A stretch of 64,000 nt of DNA from Lepidurus packardi (Eukaryota > Arthropoda > Branchiopoda > Notostraca > Triopsidae): NCBI GenBank assembly GCA_023053545.1, contig JAKZAN010000002.1, forward strand, positions 7,002,790 through 7,066,789, read 5' to 3'. Shown piece by piece: positions 12,201 through 26,000 of the stretch. The notes under the pieces were generated by a model that searched no databases, had not been told where the DNA came from, and saw only the letters and a program-made list of their open reading frames with translations. The translations under genes were made by a program, and so were the position numbers. Within the stretch, counting starts at the first letter, position 1. The number at the start of each line of letters is the position of its first letter.

Positions 12201-15200
12201 GCCAAACTACAGGCTTCGGGCCAGAAAGATGTGGCTAATGTTCATTGTTGATGGGCAGTGGCGCCATTAGTTTTGTTGTCAAAGACTCTGGGCAACGTGT
12301 GACAGATTTTTTGCTCATTTGTAAGTCAGTTCTCACCTTGTTTTGAAAGCTAATTTCCGTTATAGAAGAGCAATTCTCTTTATTCCATCCTGCACAGTCT
12401 TATTTCTTAACTTGTCGCAATGGTTTCACTGACCTCTGTGATAACTAACAATGAATTTTAAGTTTGGCAAAGAAAGGGGGAGCACTTGTGCCGCTAAAAC
12501 TAGAGTGCGCTGAAAGAACAACGAAAAAGAGTCACGTGGCAGACTGCTGTTGGTTGATTCCAAATTTAAATATAGATTTACAGTTGCAAGTCAAGTAATG
12601 GCGTCTTTATTTAAATAAAAGACCGGAATATCTAACTGGGAACTAGACACTGACGCCTCTGATCTTATCGCCTTTTGAACTTGGTGAACGTAACCGAAAA
12701 AAAGAATAAAAAGAGAGCAAGCCAAGTGTTGTATGCATTAAGAACATTGTCAGCGATTGGCCTTGGCTTTTGTGTTAACCTTTGGCCGGCCAGCGTTCAA
12801 AAAGCAGGTAAAAAGTCACGAAATTTTTGGGTTCGAAGCTCTTATTTCTTCCAAAAGGGCGGAGAAAAGCTCCAAAATCCTTATGTGTCGAGAGACTGTG
12901 GTCAGCATCCTTCATATGCGTTGTTGTGGTTGGGCTTTGTGGTAGTTTAGCTGGGTTGTAGCACCCCCAAACGCCCTCAAGCCCTTTTCAGCTTGTATAC
13001 TTTTTTGTTTTCGTACTCTTTACTTCTCCTGTTAACTATTTATGTGTTGTGTAATGACCCCCGACGCCGCCTTCAGCCTTAAACAACAATTTTCCCTGAA
13101 CTTTATTCCCTTGCCACTGCGACTTGCTCCCCAACGCTTCTTAATTCGACAGTAAATTCCAATGCAACTAATTACGAATCCTGACAGCAGCTTGGTAGAG
13201 CAGTTGGTCCATACATCAATTCACAAAGAACCCTGTTTTCTTGATTAGCACAGATTCCTTATTACACAGAGCCAAAGTTGTGTTACCCTCTTCAAATTGT
13301 ATTAATGATGGCTAGTCAACATGGCTTTGATGGATGGGCTCCATCAAGGCGCAAGAGTTACGTAGAACTCCCCAAGTGTTTTCACAATTGCCTACGGTTT
13401 CATTGTTCAAACTTGAGACATACAAGAACTTAGTAGCAGCCTTAAGCGACTTCCATTATCGCGGTTTTGGGAGCAACTAGCTTATTTCGTAATGAATTTG
13501 ACCTTTCCAGAAGGAGCCAAAACTTTACTGATCTTTTTTCTCCTCCGACTTTCGGTGGTCGAAACGTGCAATTTGAAAACTCGAAGCATTTTGAGGCCAT
13601 CCCCTAGCTACTCCTGGGAATTACGGAATTACTCCGAAAGTTGGGACTGAAAAACAACAAAACTTCCGAAAACCTCTTCAGCAATGCGAGTTATGTTCCG
13701 AGAAAAATGTTTCCAATTTCGGGATACATTTTCTTTTAACATAGCTCACATTCTCTTCATCTTTTCACTTCATCCAAGCGAAAACGAAAAAGCTGCCAGG
13801 GTGGCAAATAGAAAAGAAAATGTGTAAAAAGTGATGGAACATTTTTCTTGATCAGGTTTTCGGTTTTCACTTAATGAACAAATGGGCTCAAAAAGCTTCA
13901 GCAGTGTTGGCGTTCCGGACCATCAGCTTCTTTCCTTAACTATCTATAAAAAAGAAGAAAAAGGAAAAAAAAAAGGAAAACAGTCATATAGCACCGAGGG
14001 TTCCCAATGCTATCGCTGTTGGTACGAGATGGATGAGTCTGTTTTGTCACTACGTGTGTTTTCTCCCATCTGTGACGCTGTAATGAAAGGTATCCGTTGG
14101 GGCTATCATGTGACATGTGTGATATGAAGCTCATACTATTACCTGAGCTATTCAGGTGAAGTGCGGTGTGAACAGGACCTTGATGGATGACGACTTCCAT
14201 TTAGGAGGGGGGTCCGTGGGCACTTCTATCCCGCCGTGGTTCTCTTAACGGTCCTTAAATCCATATACTTAGAAAAAAAGAAAAAAACAGCTCATCCGTC
14301 AACTCCTGACATCCGACCGAGTCTATAAAAAATGTCAAGAAATAACTACCAAATTTCGGGCTGCCTTTTTACAACGTTAGATTTCATGTTATATCTTTGA
14401 ATGAATGTTCACTAAGGCTCTCGTATACCTTAGCTTATTGATGCGAAAGAGTCACAGATGGCACTGATGTTTGTTATTGTTTTGCGACAGCTTTGCATAA
14501 GAAAGTAAAAAAGAAATATATAGTTAATTGCTGGCAAATTTTCAAGTCTTCTGAAAACTGCAGTTTGTGCTGTAGCGGCACAATTTCTCAAATCATGTCG
14601 TCTAACTTTCGAAACAAGATTTCTCGAAAACGGTTGCTCAGATTTGAACGCAAGGACATATTTTTATTGAACGTACTTCACATAGTTGCAAACTTGATTG
14701 GCATGTTACAAATATATTATTCATTAGAAAAAGGTAGATTGCTTGTGTCCTAACTATTAGTAAGTTCACATTTACTGTCAACGCATCTTTTCACGAAGTG
14801 TACTGGTATTCTCAAAAAGGTGTTCCGAATTTCCCCATGCTAACGGCCTATACCGAGCTAAGGTATATGGGAGCCTTAACTTAATTTGTATCGATTTTTT
14901 ATGAATCTATTTTATTTTGTTTCCTACTCTTTAGTTCACCCTCCGTCCCCTCATCTTGAGCAGAAATCCCGAGCCGATATTTCGCGGTCCGTTTTGGCAT
15001 CGCCCCGCCCCTCATCCATTGCTGTCCCGCAAACCAACGGCAGCAGTAGCCATCACGTGGGCGTGGCTTCGAACCCACCGACTCCCCCGCACACGCCCAA
15101 ATTGGATCCGTCCTTAGCAGCGTTGCAAGCGCATATGCAAAACGTCCTTCGAGCAGCGGCTCAAGAAAACCATGCCCATTTGACCAATTCGCACGGATCC

Positions 15201-18200
15201 AGCTCGGGACTTTTCCCACCTTCTGCAGCCAATTTGTCCTTACCTCGAACCAATTCACTAGACCGGGTAAGAATATGCTTCAACCAGTTCTACGATATCT
15301 TATTTGTTCCGAGAAAAAAATTCGAAAAATAATAAAACGGTAATGGATGTGTTTTCCTGTAGTCATGCACCTTCACACCCAATATGGCAGCATACATGGC
15401 CATGGCAGCTTCCACATCCTTCGCACCTCCACAACAGCAGCTTTTGATGCATGGCCGTTGAAGCATATTCTTACCCGGTCTAGTGAATTGGTTCGAGGTA
15501 AGGACAAATTGGCTGCAGAAGGTGGGAAAAGTCCCGAGCTGGATCCGTGCGAATTGGTCAAATGGGCATGGTTTTCTTGAGCCGCTGCTCGAAGGACGTT
15601 TTGCATATGCGCTTGCAACGCTGCTAAGGACGGATCCAATTTGGGCGTGTGCGGGGGAGTCGGTGGGTTCGAAGCCACGCCCCACGTGATGGCTACTGCT
15701 GCCGTTGGTTTGCGGGACAGCAATGGATGAGGGGCGGGGCGATGCCAAAACGGACCGCGAAATATCGGCTCGGGATTTCTGCTCAAGATGAGGGGACGGA
15801 GGGTGAACTAAGTTCACCCTCCGTCCCCTCATCTTGAGCAGAAATCCCGAGCCGATATTTCGCGGTCCGTTTTGGCATCGCCCCGCCCCTCATCCATTGC
15901 TGTCCCGCAAACATTCGAAAAATAATAAAACGGTAATGGATGTGTTTTCCTGTAGTCATGCACCTTCACACCCAATATGGCAGCATACATGGCCATGGCA
16001 GCTTCCACATCCTTCGCACCTCCACAACAGCAGCTTTTGATGCATGGCCGACGATTGGAAGAACGAGGCGGTAAGTTGGATCAAACTTCTTTTTATTTTA
16101 TTTAAAAAAGACAGCCAGTTTTTTCAAGTTCTTTTCGGTCTAAAATTGGTCTAGGATTACAAGGCTTTGGGGAAGAGTTGAAGGCAGCTGCAAAGCTTGA
16201 CTTAAAACTCTAAAAGGATGGACCGTACGTTTTTTTTACCATTCCTTTCTCTTTTATAAAACTCCTTTAATTTTTGTAAAAGACTTTTTTTTTTAAGTTT
16301 TGGGCAATGGGAAGCCTCACCCAAGACGAAGATGAGGGGTTTTTGGGTCCCAAAAATTGCCAAGCATATTTGTGTGTAGTAGGACTTTGGGGAAAAACGC
16401 ACCTGGCCTTCTCTTCTTGTTTTCTCGTCATATGTGTATTAGCAGGACTGCTCTAACCAAACTTTTTCCTTTTTCCTTGGCACTTTTTCCCCCTATCGCC
16501 GAATAAGGGCCATTTGATATTGAAAGGGTTAGTACTATCTCAAAAACTCCCCTTTCTTTCGGATTTTATCCATTTTATCCACTTTATCCACTCCACCGGT
16601 TCTTACTTCCCACCTCTTTCAGAAAGAAGACGAAAATGAAAAAAAAAAGACTTTAAAGTTTCGGTTTTAACGTGAACAAGCGAAGAAGGCCGACAATGAT
16701 GTCGGAAACGTTGAGAAAAGGGGTGAATTCATGCCAAACGTTTTTCCTCAACCACGTATGAAGGGGTTGAATGCCGAACCCGATAGAACCCCTTTTACCT
16801 TTTTCTAGATATTTTTTAGATTATTTTTTTTCCCTTTAACCCAGCACCTTTTTTTATTGATAACTGCATCATCTCTCTAGCATATGGGGTTAGATGCGCC
16901 TTTTTTTCACTTAAGGGAAAGAGGGGGGGATTGGAACTCTCGGAAAAAAATCTTTTTAAACCTTGAATAGGATTTTAAGCCTCACTCGCCGGATCTGAGA
17001 GCAGGGGGGGGGATACAAGGAAGAGACAGCAAAGAACTAAGAGGGTGAAATGGGAAATGGAAATCTCCGCGTCCAGGGAAAGGGTAAATTTTAGAAATGT
17101 GGCATCGCACCCTCATCATCTGGCGACCCCTTCCCTGTATTCAATTCACATTTTCAATCCTTTCAATCAAAAACGCTAAAGAGCCCGAAGAAGAGGGGGT
17201 CCGGTTGGAAAATTCTTGAAATTGGGCAAAGGGGGTGAGCCATAAGTTGAAAAAAAAGAGTAGGGATGGGAAATTTCGTTAAGTTTAAGTTTTTTTAAGA
17301 TGAAATTGTGTCGTATTTTTTTAGAGAAAAGAAGAGAAGGATATGATGGGGGGGGGGGGGTTCGCAGGCGTTATCGAAGCTTTTTATCAACTGAAAAGAG
17401 GCCCCTGTGTGACACAAAACACAAAACCAACCCCTTTAGCGACCCATTTTGGGGGGACAGAGACATTTTTCATAATAATCCGTCACCCTCGCTTTATTTC
17501 CTTTGGCCCAACTGTTATTCCAATTGAGACCAGACCAGACGGCGTATGTACGGTTTTAAAGCGATGATAAAGGGGAAAATTTAATCCAGATTAAGGCTTT
17601 GCCGTAAACTAAAAAGAGTGAGAGATATTCTGTTCAAAGGGCAGGGACTTGGGCTTCAAAACGCCCCCACTCACTTTTTGGGTTCGTTTATTTATTGCTT
17701 TGTTAAGGAGTAAATTCAATGTTGGCTTGAGTCTACGGTTTAATGGTTGGCGCGTTTCTCAGTCCCTTTTTGGAACATTCTTAATGAGTTTAAACTTTTC
17801 ATTGTTGACAAGTTTTTGTTTGTCCTCGTCTGGACATTTATAGACATTTATTTAGTTAAAAAGCTTTCATTGTTGGGTCACAATGAGGACAAACTAGGAA
17901 CTTGGGCAGTGCGTTTTGTGTGGATACTCGGAGTTAATATTCCAAGAAACTGTCATTGTTGGCTCGAGTCTCGTTGTTTTCGTTATGGCCAATTTTTTGC
18001 CCTTCTGTATTTCGAGGCGAGTTGGAAATTTATTGATGCCAAACGATGAATATAAAACTTGGGTATTTCATGCCTGTTGGATAAACTTAGTGTACATTCG
18101 TAAATTGTAAAAAAAAAAACAGAGTGAAATTTGGGATTCGAAGCGGTCAAAAGCAATATCCTTTGGAGATTCATTTTAAGTGATATTCAAGCTACTTGGG

Positions 18201-20030
18201 TTCTTTTCACTTGGGTCTTTCTATGAATACGATTTCTTAATATTAAGTAGAGAAATGCGTGAGTGTCATAGTAAAAACAGGAATCTTAAGGGTCCCGTAT
18301 ACCTTAGCTTATTGATGCGAAACAGTCACAGATGGCATTGATGTTTGTTATTGTTTCACCAAAGCTTTGCACAGGAAAGTAAAAAAAAAAAGAAAGAAAT
18401 AGATAGCAAATTGCCGGTGAAGTTTCTACGCTTGTTTTGCTTCTGAAAAGTACAACTTGTCACCAATTTGCTGTAGCAGCACATTGTCCTAAATCAAGTC
18501 GAGAACTTTCGGAACAAGATTTCTCAAGAACGGCTTGTCAGGTTTGAAAGCAATTTAAAAGAAAAGTTTTCTTTTGTTAGCAGCTAGTGCACTATCAAAG
18601 GACAGATTTTTAGTTAATGAATTGCTCATAGTTTCAAACTTCATTTGTATATTGCTAATTCATTACTTATAAGAAAAAAACGTGCTTTGCTTGTGCACTA
18701 CCTTTAAGCAAGCTCAAGTTTACTGCAAACGAATTTTGTCCTGAAATGTACTGGTTTTCTCATAAAGTTGCTCCGAAATTCCCCATGGTAACCGCCTCTA
18801 TCGAGCTAAGATCTACGGGGGCCTTAAACGATCCGAATGGCATGTTTTTGAATTACTTTTCTAAAATACAATATAATTATTTTCTACATGTACCACACGA
18901 AAATTCTAAACGCTTAATAACTTCTTCTTTTTATGGGTTTAAAGAGTTCTGGAAAGACATTCCGAGCTTCCCGGTTATGTATAACGCATGAGTGGAGTTT
19001 TTTGTTTTCATAACGAAGAAGCTTTTTCCTTTTTAATTTTCAAAGGTTTCACGTTACTTTTTCATGCAAGCCAAGCCCCAGCCAAGCCGGATATTTCGCT
19101 TGCCAGAGTTTCGAGTTGGACGAGTTCAATGTGACTGCTCCACACGCTCGTAAAACTGTACAATTAATTTCCAATTCGCCCAACATTCACGCGTTTGTGT
19201 CTTGGGTTATTTTGCAACGTTAGTACATTCCAGAGGCTCTTGAAAGTTTTACACGATTTTATAAGTCTCCCTCCTACCCTCTTCATATCTCTTCCCCCAT
19301 CTTATCCCCCTCCCCGTTTTTTATTGTTCAGATATAGCTTTTGATTCCGCAACAACGGTTAAGCAAGTTGCTCAGCGCATCTTTTTCAGGCTTTTCATGG
19401 TTCCTAAATCCCAGAAAATCGAAAGCTCACCTTTTGATTTTTTTTTTCATTTCCCTTTTTCTACCACATATCTAGTTTGGAGAGCATTAGAACCGTTCTT
19501 TTCAGATTCCATTGAAACCTCCACTTTTTGACCCTTTTAAGAGTGAAAAAAGGCTTAGCAAGAAATTCAATAGGAACCCCTTGCTTTTTTAACTAAAAAA
19601 AAAAGGAAAAAAGAAGGGACGCCCTTTTGGATCTGGACGTGGAAACCCGTTAGTTTCGTGAAGCGTGTAGCACACGTTAAATGCCACATGTGTGGATGCT
19701 GAGTAAAGAGTTTTGGGGAATCGAAATTCACCCTATTCATGATAGGGTTAAAAACGGGGAAAAAGGGGTTTTCTCGAGGTTTCTCTAACGGAAATTTTTT
19801 TTACCTTATTTTTTTTTACACATAGCTTATTCTGTTGAGCTACTCCCATCCAGCATGAATCTCACATGTGCGTGAAAATGAAGCTGTGTTCAAAAGAACA
19901 GAAAAAAATCACCCGCCGCCGCCTGTTTTGCTGAAATGGCAGCTGCAACTTTATTTTTTTTTTTTTTTAACTCTTTTTTTTTTAATTAGGCAATTTTATC
20001 CTTCCCTCCCTGAAAATGTGCTGGATTCGT

Positions 20031-20065
<35 letters not shown>

Positions 20066-23000
20066 CCCATGGATGGAAACATTTGGATTCGTATGACTAC
20101 CGAAAGACTCCCGAGACTGTGCAGAGCATAATTTTGGTGCTTTTGGCATAGCATGGCAGAGCCGAGCTTGATGGATTTTTACGACTCGAATTAGTGTCTA
20201 GTCGGAAGGTTTATGAGGCTCAAGTCCCACGGAATTTAGAATGGCAGCGACCAAAGAGACAGTGTGACGTTTCTTTTTTGTTTTTCTTTTTACGGTCTCT
20301 GTATTGCTGGTGATCCTGTTTGGGCATTAATTTGGCTCTCATGTCTCTCGAGTTGGGGGATAAGACGTTAGAAACGGGTTATAATTTGTAATTTTTTTCC
20401 AAGTTTTTCTTTTTCTGTTAATTTATATTCTTGTCTTTTTGGTTGTTGTTTTGGATTTAGGCGGCGGTGGCCTGTATGGTGGAAGGAAAGATAGCCTGCT
20501 GTCTGGCGGAGGACGCTTATTGTCTGGCGGAGCCAAAACTGTTCCCATTGATTACACACGTTATGTCAAACGTTTCTCATCGGCTTTGGAATGCGGCTCT
20601 CATTATTGCAAAGATCTCAATTATCGGTAAGTTTCCGGGAATCGTGGATTTCGGGCTGTCGGCTCTTGTGTGGCATCTGTAAGGCAAGCCCCAAAATATG
20701 TCTGTCTATGTAAAAATACGCAAGTGTAACGTTTTGGACTGACGAGTTGTGCTAACAATAGGGAGCATTTTCATTGCTTGGATTGTAATGCGAGAGTCTT
20801 TGTCAAGAAAGAAGAGATGATTCGGCACTTCAAATGGCATAAAAAGCGAGACGAATCTTTGCAACATGGATTCATGAGATATTCGCCAATGGACGACTGT
20901 TCGGATCGGTTTCGGGGCTGTTCGCATAACCGCAAGCAAACCCATTATCATTGTCTCAAAGTAAGCCTTTTTTTGCGTTCCAAGACTCCCCTATTTCCTT
21001 TATCTTTCTTTATTTCCCTTTTCATTAGTTTTGGTCGTTATTTCTTTCATACTTATTCTGTGAAAGTTTCCTTGTTAATGTTTGTGATTATTTCTCGCTT
21101 TATTCCGTTCAGTTCTTATCTTCCCATTTTCTTACTTGAGCGTCTTTTCTAGTTTAGCTTTAGTATTCTTTTTAACTCGTTTTATTGTTTCGCTTTTTCC
21201 TCTTGTTGTGTTTGTTTGTTTTATTCCTTGGTACAAAAGTCTTTTGTTCTGAATGTATTAGTTTTCCGTCTTGTTTTTTGCAATCGTGCTTAGCAACTAA
21301 TGCTTTTGTAATGAAGGACGGCTGCGATAAGGTGTACATTTCCACCTCGGATGTTCAGATGCACGCCAATTACCATCGCAAAGATTCCGCCATCATCCAA
21401 GAAGGATTTCAACGATTCCGAGCCACCGAAGATTGCCAGACATCTTACTGCGCCTTCAATGGTCAACGTACTACTCATTTCCATTGCCGCCGTGGCGGAT
21501 GTCTTTATACTTTCAAAAACAAAGCTGATATGGGTAAGTATTTTTTTATTGATCTATTTAAACCTTATGTGTGAAAAAAATCGTTGACATGATATTTGAA
21601 ACTGAATTCTCTGACTAATAAGTTGATGAATTTTGGGATCCTAGAAAAGCACAAAACGTATCACATCAAAGACGAGCAGCTGACCAAAGACGGCTTCAAG
21701 AAATTCATGAAAAACGAAACGTGTACTTTCGAAGCATGTCGTTTTTCGAAAGTGTGCAATCACATTCATTGCATTCGGCCAGGCTGCAACTATGTGCTGC
21801 ATTCCTCGGGCCAGTTATACTCGCACAAACGCAAGCACGAGCGCAGAGATAACGAGTTGGCCTACCGCAAGTACAAACTGGCCCAAAGTGTGATCAAGTC
21901 TTTAAACGGACCTGGAAGTTCAGGAGCTTCAGCTTCCGCGGATGGCGCTAATGCCTTTCCTCCTGCTGTATTAAGTCCAGCGACCTTAGCAGCCTTTGGC
22001 GAGCAGGTAAAACAAGATTAATTGAAAACGTTTCCCCCAAATTACTCGAAAGACTAAAACATTTGGTGTTTGTGTTTTTGTCTTTGTATCTTTAGTTTCC
22101 CTATCACAGTGATAGCAGTCTTTCCGAGTCTTTCTCCGCAGGTGGAGCAGGCCCTTCCACTCCACCTGCTGTGTTACCCATATCCTTTCTATCGTCAGAG
22201 CAGCAGCAACAGCAGCAGCAGTCTCATTTGCAATTCTTGTACAATAGTAGCCGCTCAATCTCACCCTCCATGCTGCATTCCGAAGCGGCGTTGGAGCGGA
22301 AGCTTTTGCCACTCAGCCCAGGACAACCCTGTCCGCTACAGTGCGAACTCACGTGCCAGGAACATTGGCACTGCGGAGAGGAAAATTGCTCGACGGCCTT
22401 CCGGTCCCGGGATGCTGCGCTAGATCATGTCAGGCAGCATATGCAACAAGAACAGATTACAGCGCTGTGTTATGTGCTTGCCGAACCGGGACAAGGGGAT
22501 TGCCCCGCTTCCTGTCCCATGCAAGCTCGAGGAAAACACTACCACTGTCTTTGGGTAATTTTCTTTCGCCTATTTTATTTACATTTTTCGGTTTATTATC
22601 CTGTTGTCCTTATTACCACCTGTTTTCCTACTTATTTGGCATAGGCCGAAACCTATTCTTGGAAGGTGTGTTTAATTTGTTTGATTGTTATTATATTATA
22701 TCATAACTTCTGTTATTAAGGCTCCCGTATACCTTAGCTCGGTTAGGCGGTTGCCATGGGGAATTTCGGAACACTTTTTAAGAATATCATTTCATCAAAA
22801 AAAATTATTTGACAGTAATCTTGAGCTTGCTAACAGGTATTCCACAAACAATGCAAATTTCCTTCCTACGAGTTTTCTTCCCTGTGAGATTGCTTTCAAA
22901 TCTGACAAGCCGTTTTTGAGAAATCTTGTTCGACGATTTGTTTTCGGATATTGCGCTGCTACAGTAATTTGTGGTAACAAGTTGTACTTTTCAGAACCGA

Positions 23001-26000
23001 AACAAGCGTACAAACTTTGCCGGCAATTAGCTATCTATTTCTTTTTTTACTTTCTTACGCAAAGCTTCGGCAAAACAATAACAAACATCAGCGCCATCTG
23101 TAACTGTTTCTCGTCAATAAGCTAAGGTGTACGGGAGCCTTAACTACTTTTTAATGCGTTAAGTTTTTTTTTATATCCCATTTGTAAGTACGCTTAATTC
23201 CCTACAATGATAAGGAAGATTTTTAGGATAGAGAAGAGCGACTTTGATCATTTCAGATTGTAATCGTTATCCTATTCAACTTATCCATCTAGGAGGGCTG
23301 TGGAGAGGTTATTTTGCCCCAAGACAAGCCTTTTCGACGTCTGGATCACTTCAAGATGCATGAGTATACGCGTCGAATGAGTTTGGGGGTCAAAGACAGC
23401 CCTTCGCCGAGCTTCGTTTTACATCCAGGTGCATTAGGAGCAGCCATGGCAGGCGCTTGTCCTCAGGGTTTTACGCTGGACTCGGTTTTCCGACGGAAAC
23501 GGGGCCGTCCGCCCAAAAATCGCGTCATCGAAGTCTGGAATGAATGCGTAAGTGGTTCAAATTAAAATGAATAGAAGAGTTTTAATCTCTTTCTTTTCTT
23601 CTTTTTTGTTTGTCAATTTCCTACCTAGATGTCAACGGCTGCAGGAACGGCCGACTTGCCTCAAGCTATCTTCACTAGTTTTAAACTGCCCAAACCGAAC
23701 TCGCCGCCGTTGCCTCATTTCTTGTCCCCGGCGTCTTTCGCAGCTGTGAAAGCTGAACCGATGAGCGAGACGAGTGCTGCTGCGGCAAATGTGACCCAAA
23801 CGAGCGCTATTGCTGCTTCACCGAGTAGAATGAGCGATTCGCCTCTGAAAGGAGATGCGGAAGCGGCTGGGTCCGGAAGAGATAGTTTTTACCCGATTCC
23901 GGCAGGCTCGGTTTGTCCAGACCCTTTCTGTCTGCTCGCTGGAACCTCCCATTTCCATTGTGCTCATCCACGTTGCTGCTCGGCCTTAGAATCAGCTTCC
24001 GCCTTGGGACCGCACGTACAACAATTGCATAGTCAACAAGATATTCTGGAGGGCTTCGTCTACTTTGATCGTTTGGTGGACTGCAGATTACCCACATGCA
24101 CATAGTAAGCCCCTTTCCATGTCGGAATTGTATTAAAAGACTAAGCCATTCATCAATTAATTTAATTCTTTAATAACTTAATAGTTTAAGGATTAGATTG
24201 CTTAATGATTCATTCGTATAATTATTACTTTTTAACTTCCAGGAATGAATAACGGCAAAATATCATTCTTATTAGTTTTCCGGTAATAATTTCTTAGGCA
24301 CTAAAAAATCTATTCATAAGCGTGAATAGCGTAATCATTTTTACCATTATTTTCTCAACAATCGTTTTATTAATTCCTTTAATACTCGTTTTTAATTGGG
24401 CAAAATCAAGTGTACTCCATTTTTTCTTATTTAACGTTTTTCATTAGAAGACTAATGTGTGCCTGATTCCATTTTCAGTAATAAACAAGAAGGGCACTTC
24501 CACTGCGTACGACCGGCGTGTGGCTTAACGTTCACGAAGCCCTCTGTAATGTTATCGCACGAGCATTGCCGCGACAATAAAAGCAACGAAAACGGGGAAA
24601 ATGGCTCGTCTCGACCAGCTTCCGCGTCCACATCCACCGAAGATAACACCTCGCCGAAGACTGTGAAAGCGGCTGGTACATTCTACCCTATTCCCGCCTT
24701 CAAACCAGAACGGTCTAGTTCGCGAGACGGATCCTGCTCCCGTTCGCCTTCACCTTCTCCTTTACCTGTAACGACGCCGAGTGCCAAAGACGTTTTACAA
24801 CACCAGCATAGGAATCAGTCGCCTTTAGCGTTGATCAAAGCCGGGCCTTCTGCCCAAGCCATGTCCCAGATTGAAATGCCGTTGTTGTACGGTCCGGCTT
24901 CTTCATGCGGCCGGCCGTTTTGCAAACTCAAGAGACGCGAGCATTATCATTGCGTAGTCTGCAATCAAGCTTTCTCGGAGCTGGAACGACTCCAGCCCCA
25001 TATGCTCAAACACTGCTCGGGTGCGTTGCAATGGGGGAACAAAGAGGCAGATGACAGCGATATGCACCTTTCGAGTTCTATTGCGTCTTCCAGTGCGCTG
25101 GCTTCCGCCCAACAAAGACAACAGCAAGTTGAACTCCTGTTGAATGGTCCGCCCGAGTCTTCCTCGCCACTTCCCTTACCGCCACCGCCTTACATGCCGC
25201 CGTTTGGCATCCTTCCTACACATTCAATGTCTCCGAGCTTTTTGCCACCACATTTGCCTCCGCTCTATTCCAGTACGCCTTTTTCGCTGCCTTTTGGGGC
25301 AACACCCCCTCAACTCTTGGGCTCCAAACGCCCCTCACCCTCGCCCACAGACCTGTCACCCACCGACGCGAAGAAATTACGCTTCCCAACCAGCATGAGG
25401 ATACTCAAAGATGAACCTGTGCCAGAAGGGTACATCCGTTACAGGTACTTTCCCTGTCCCTTTTAGAATTCCGTTTTCATTTTTCTTGCTCCTTTTTACG
25501 GTTAATTAACTTGATTTAAAGACTGAATCTAATTTAGAATGATAGTGGAATGCTATAGTTTCTGGGTTTGCCGCTTCGCTATGTAAGGAATTCAGCTGCT
25601 ACTGATGTAGCATTTCGGGAGACGGTTTTGCTACGAGCTTCTAGATAGCTCCCGATAGGGGGCTATGCAGTTGTGTCCCAACTGCTCCATAAATGATGGA
25701 GCTACATTTCCACGTCTCATTTGAGTTAGGTTAAGTTAACTTAAGTTAGGTTAGGTTAAGTTAGGACTCCCCCCTTCCCTCAAGAGCATAGCTCATCATC
25801 TCCATTCCCGTCCCTTGCTCCCGAAACGCATCTTTTTTTAGTAAGGGAGATATTGCTAGATGGCAACATATACCGGTTGCAAACTAGGGAAAAGCTTCTC
25901 CCGAAACGCTATAATTAGTTACGTGTAAGAATGCCTAATTCCGTCTCGTTACGTAACAGGAGTGCTTAGGTGTGACTGTGGTGTTGCTAAGCAACACCAA

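Noticed and set aside
15290-15832. Minus-strand open frame encoding a Castor-like stretch
   Set aside because: It is the inverted copy of castor exon 3 read on its sense side, with a one-base frameshift in the middle and no exon context of its own. It is part of the rearrangement, not an antisense gene.
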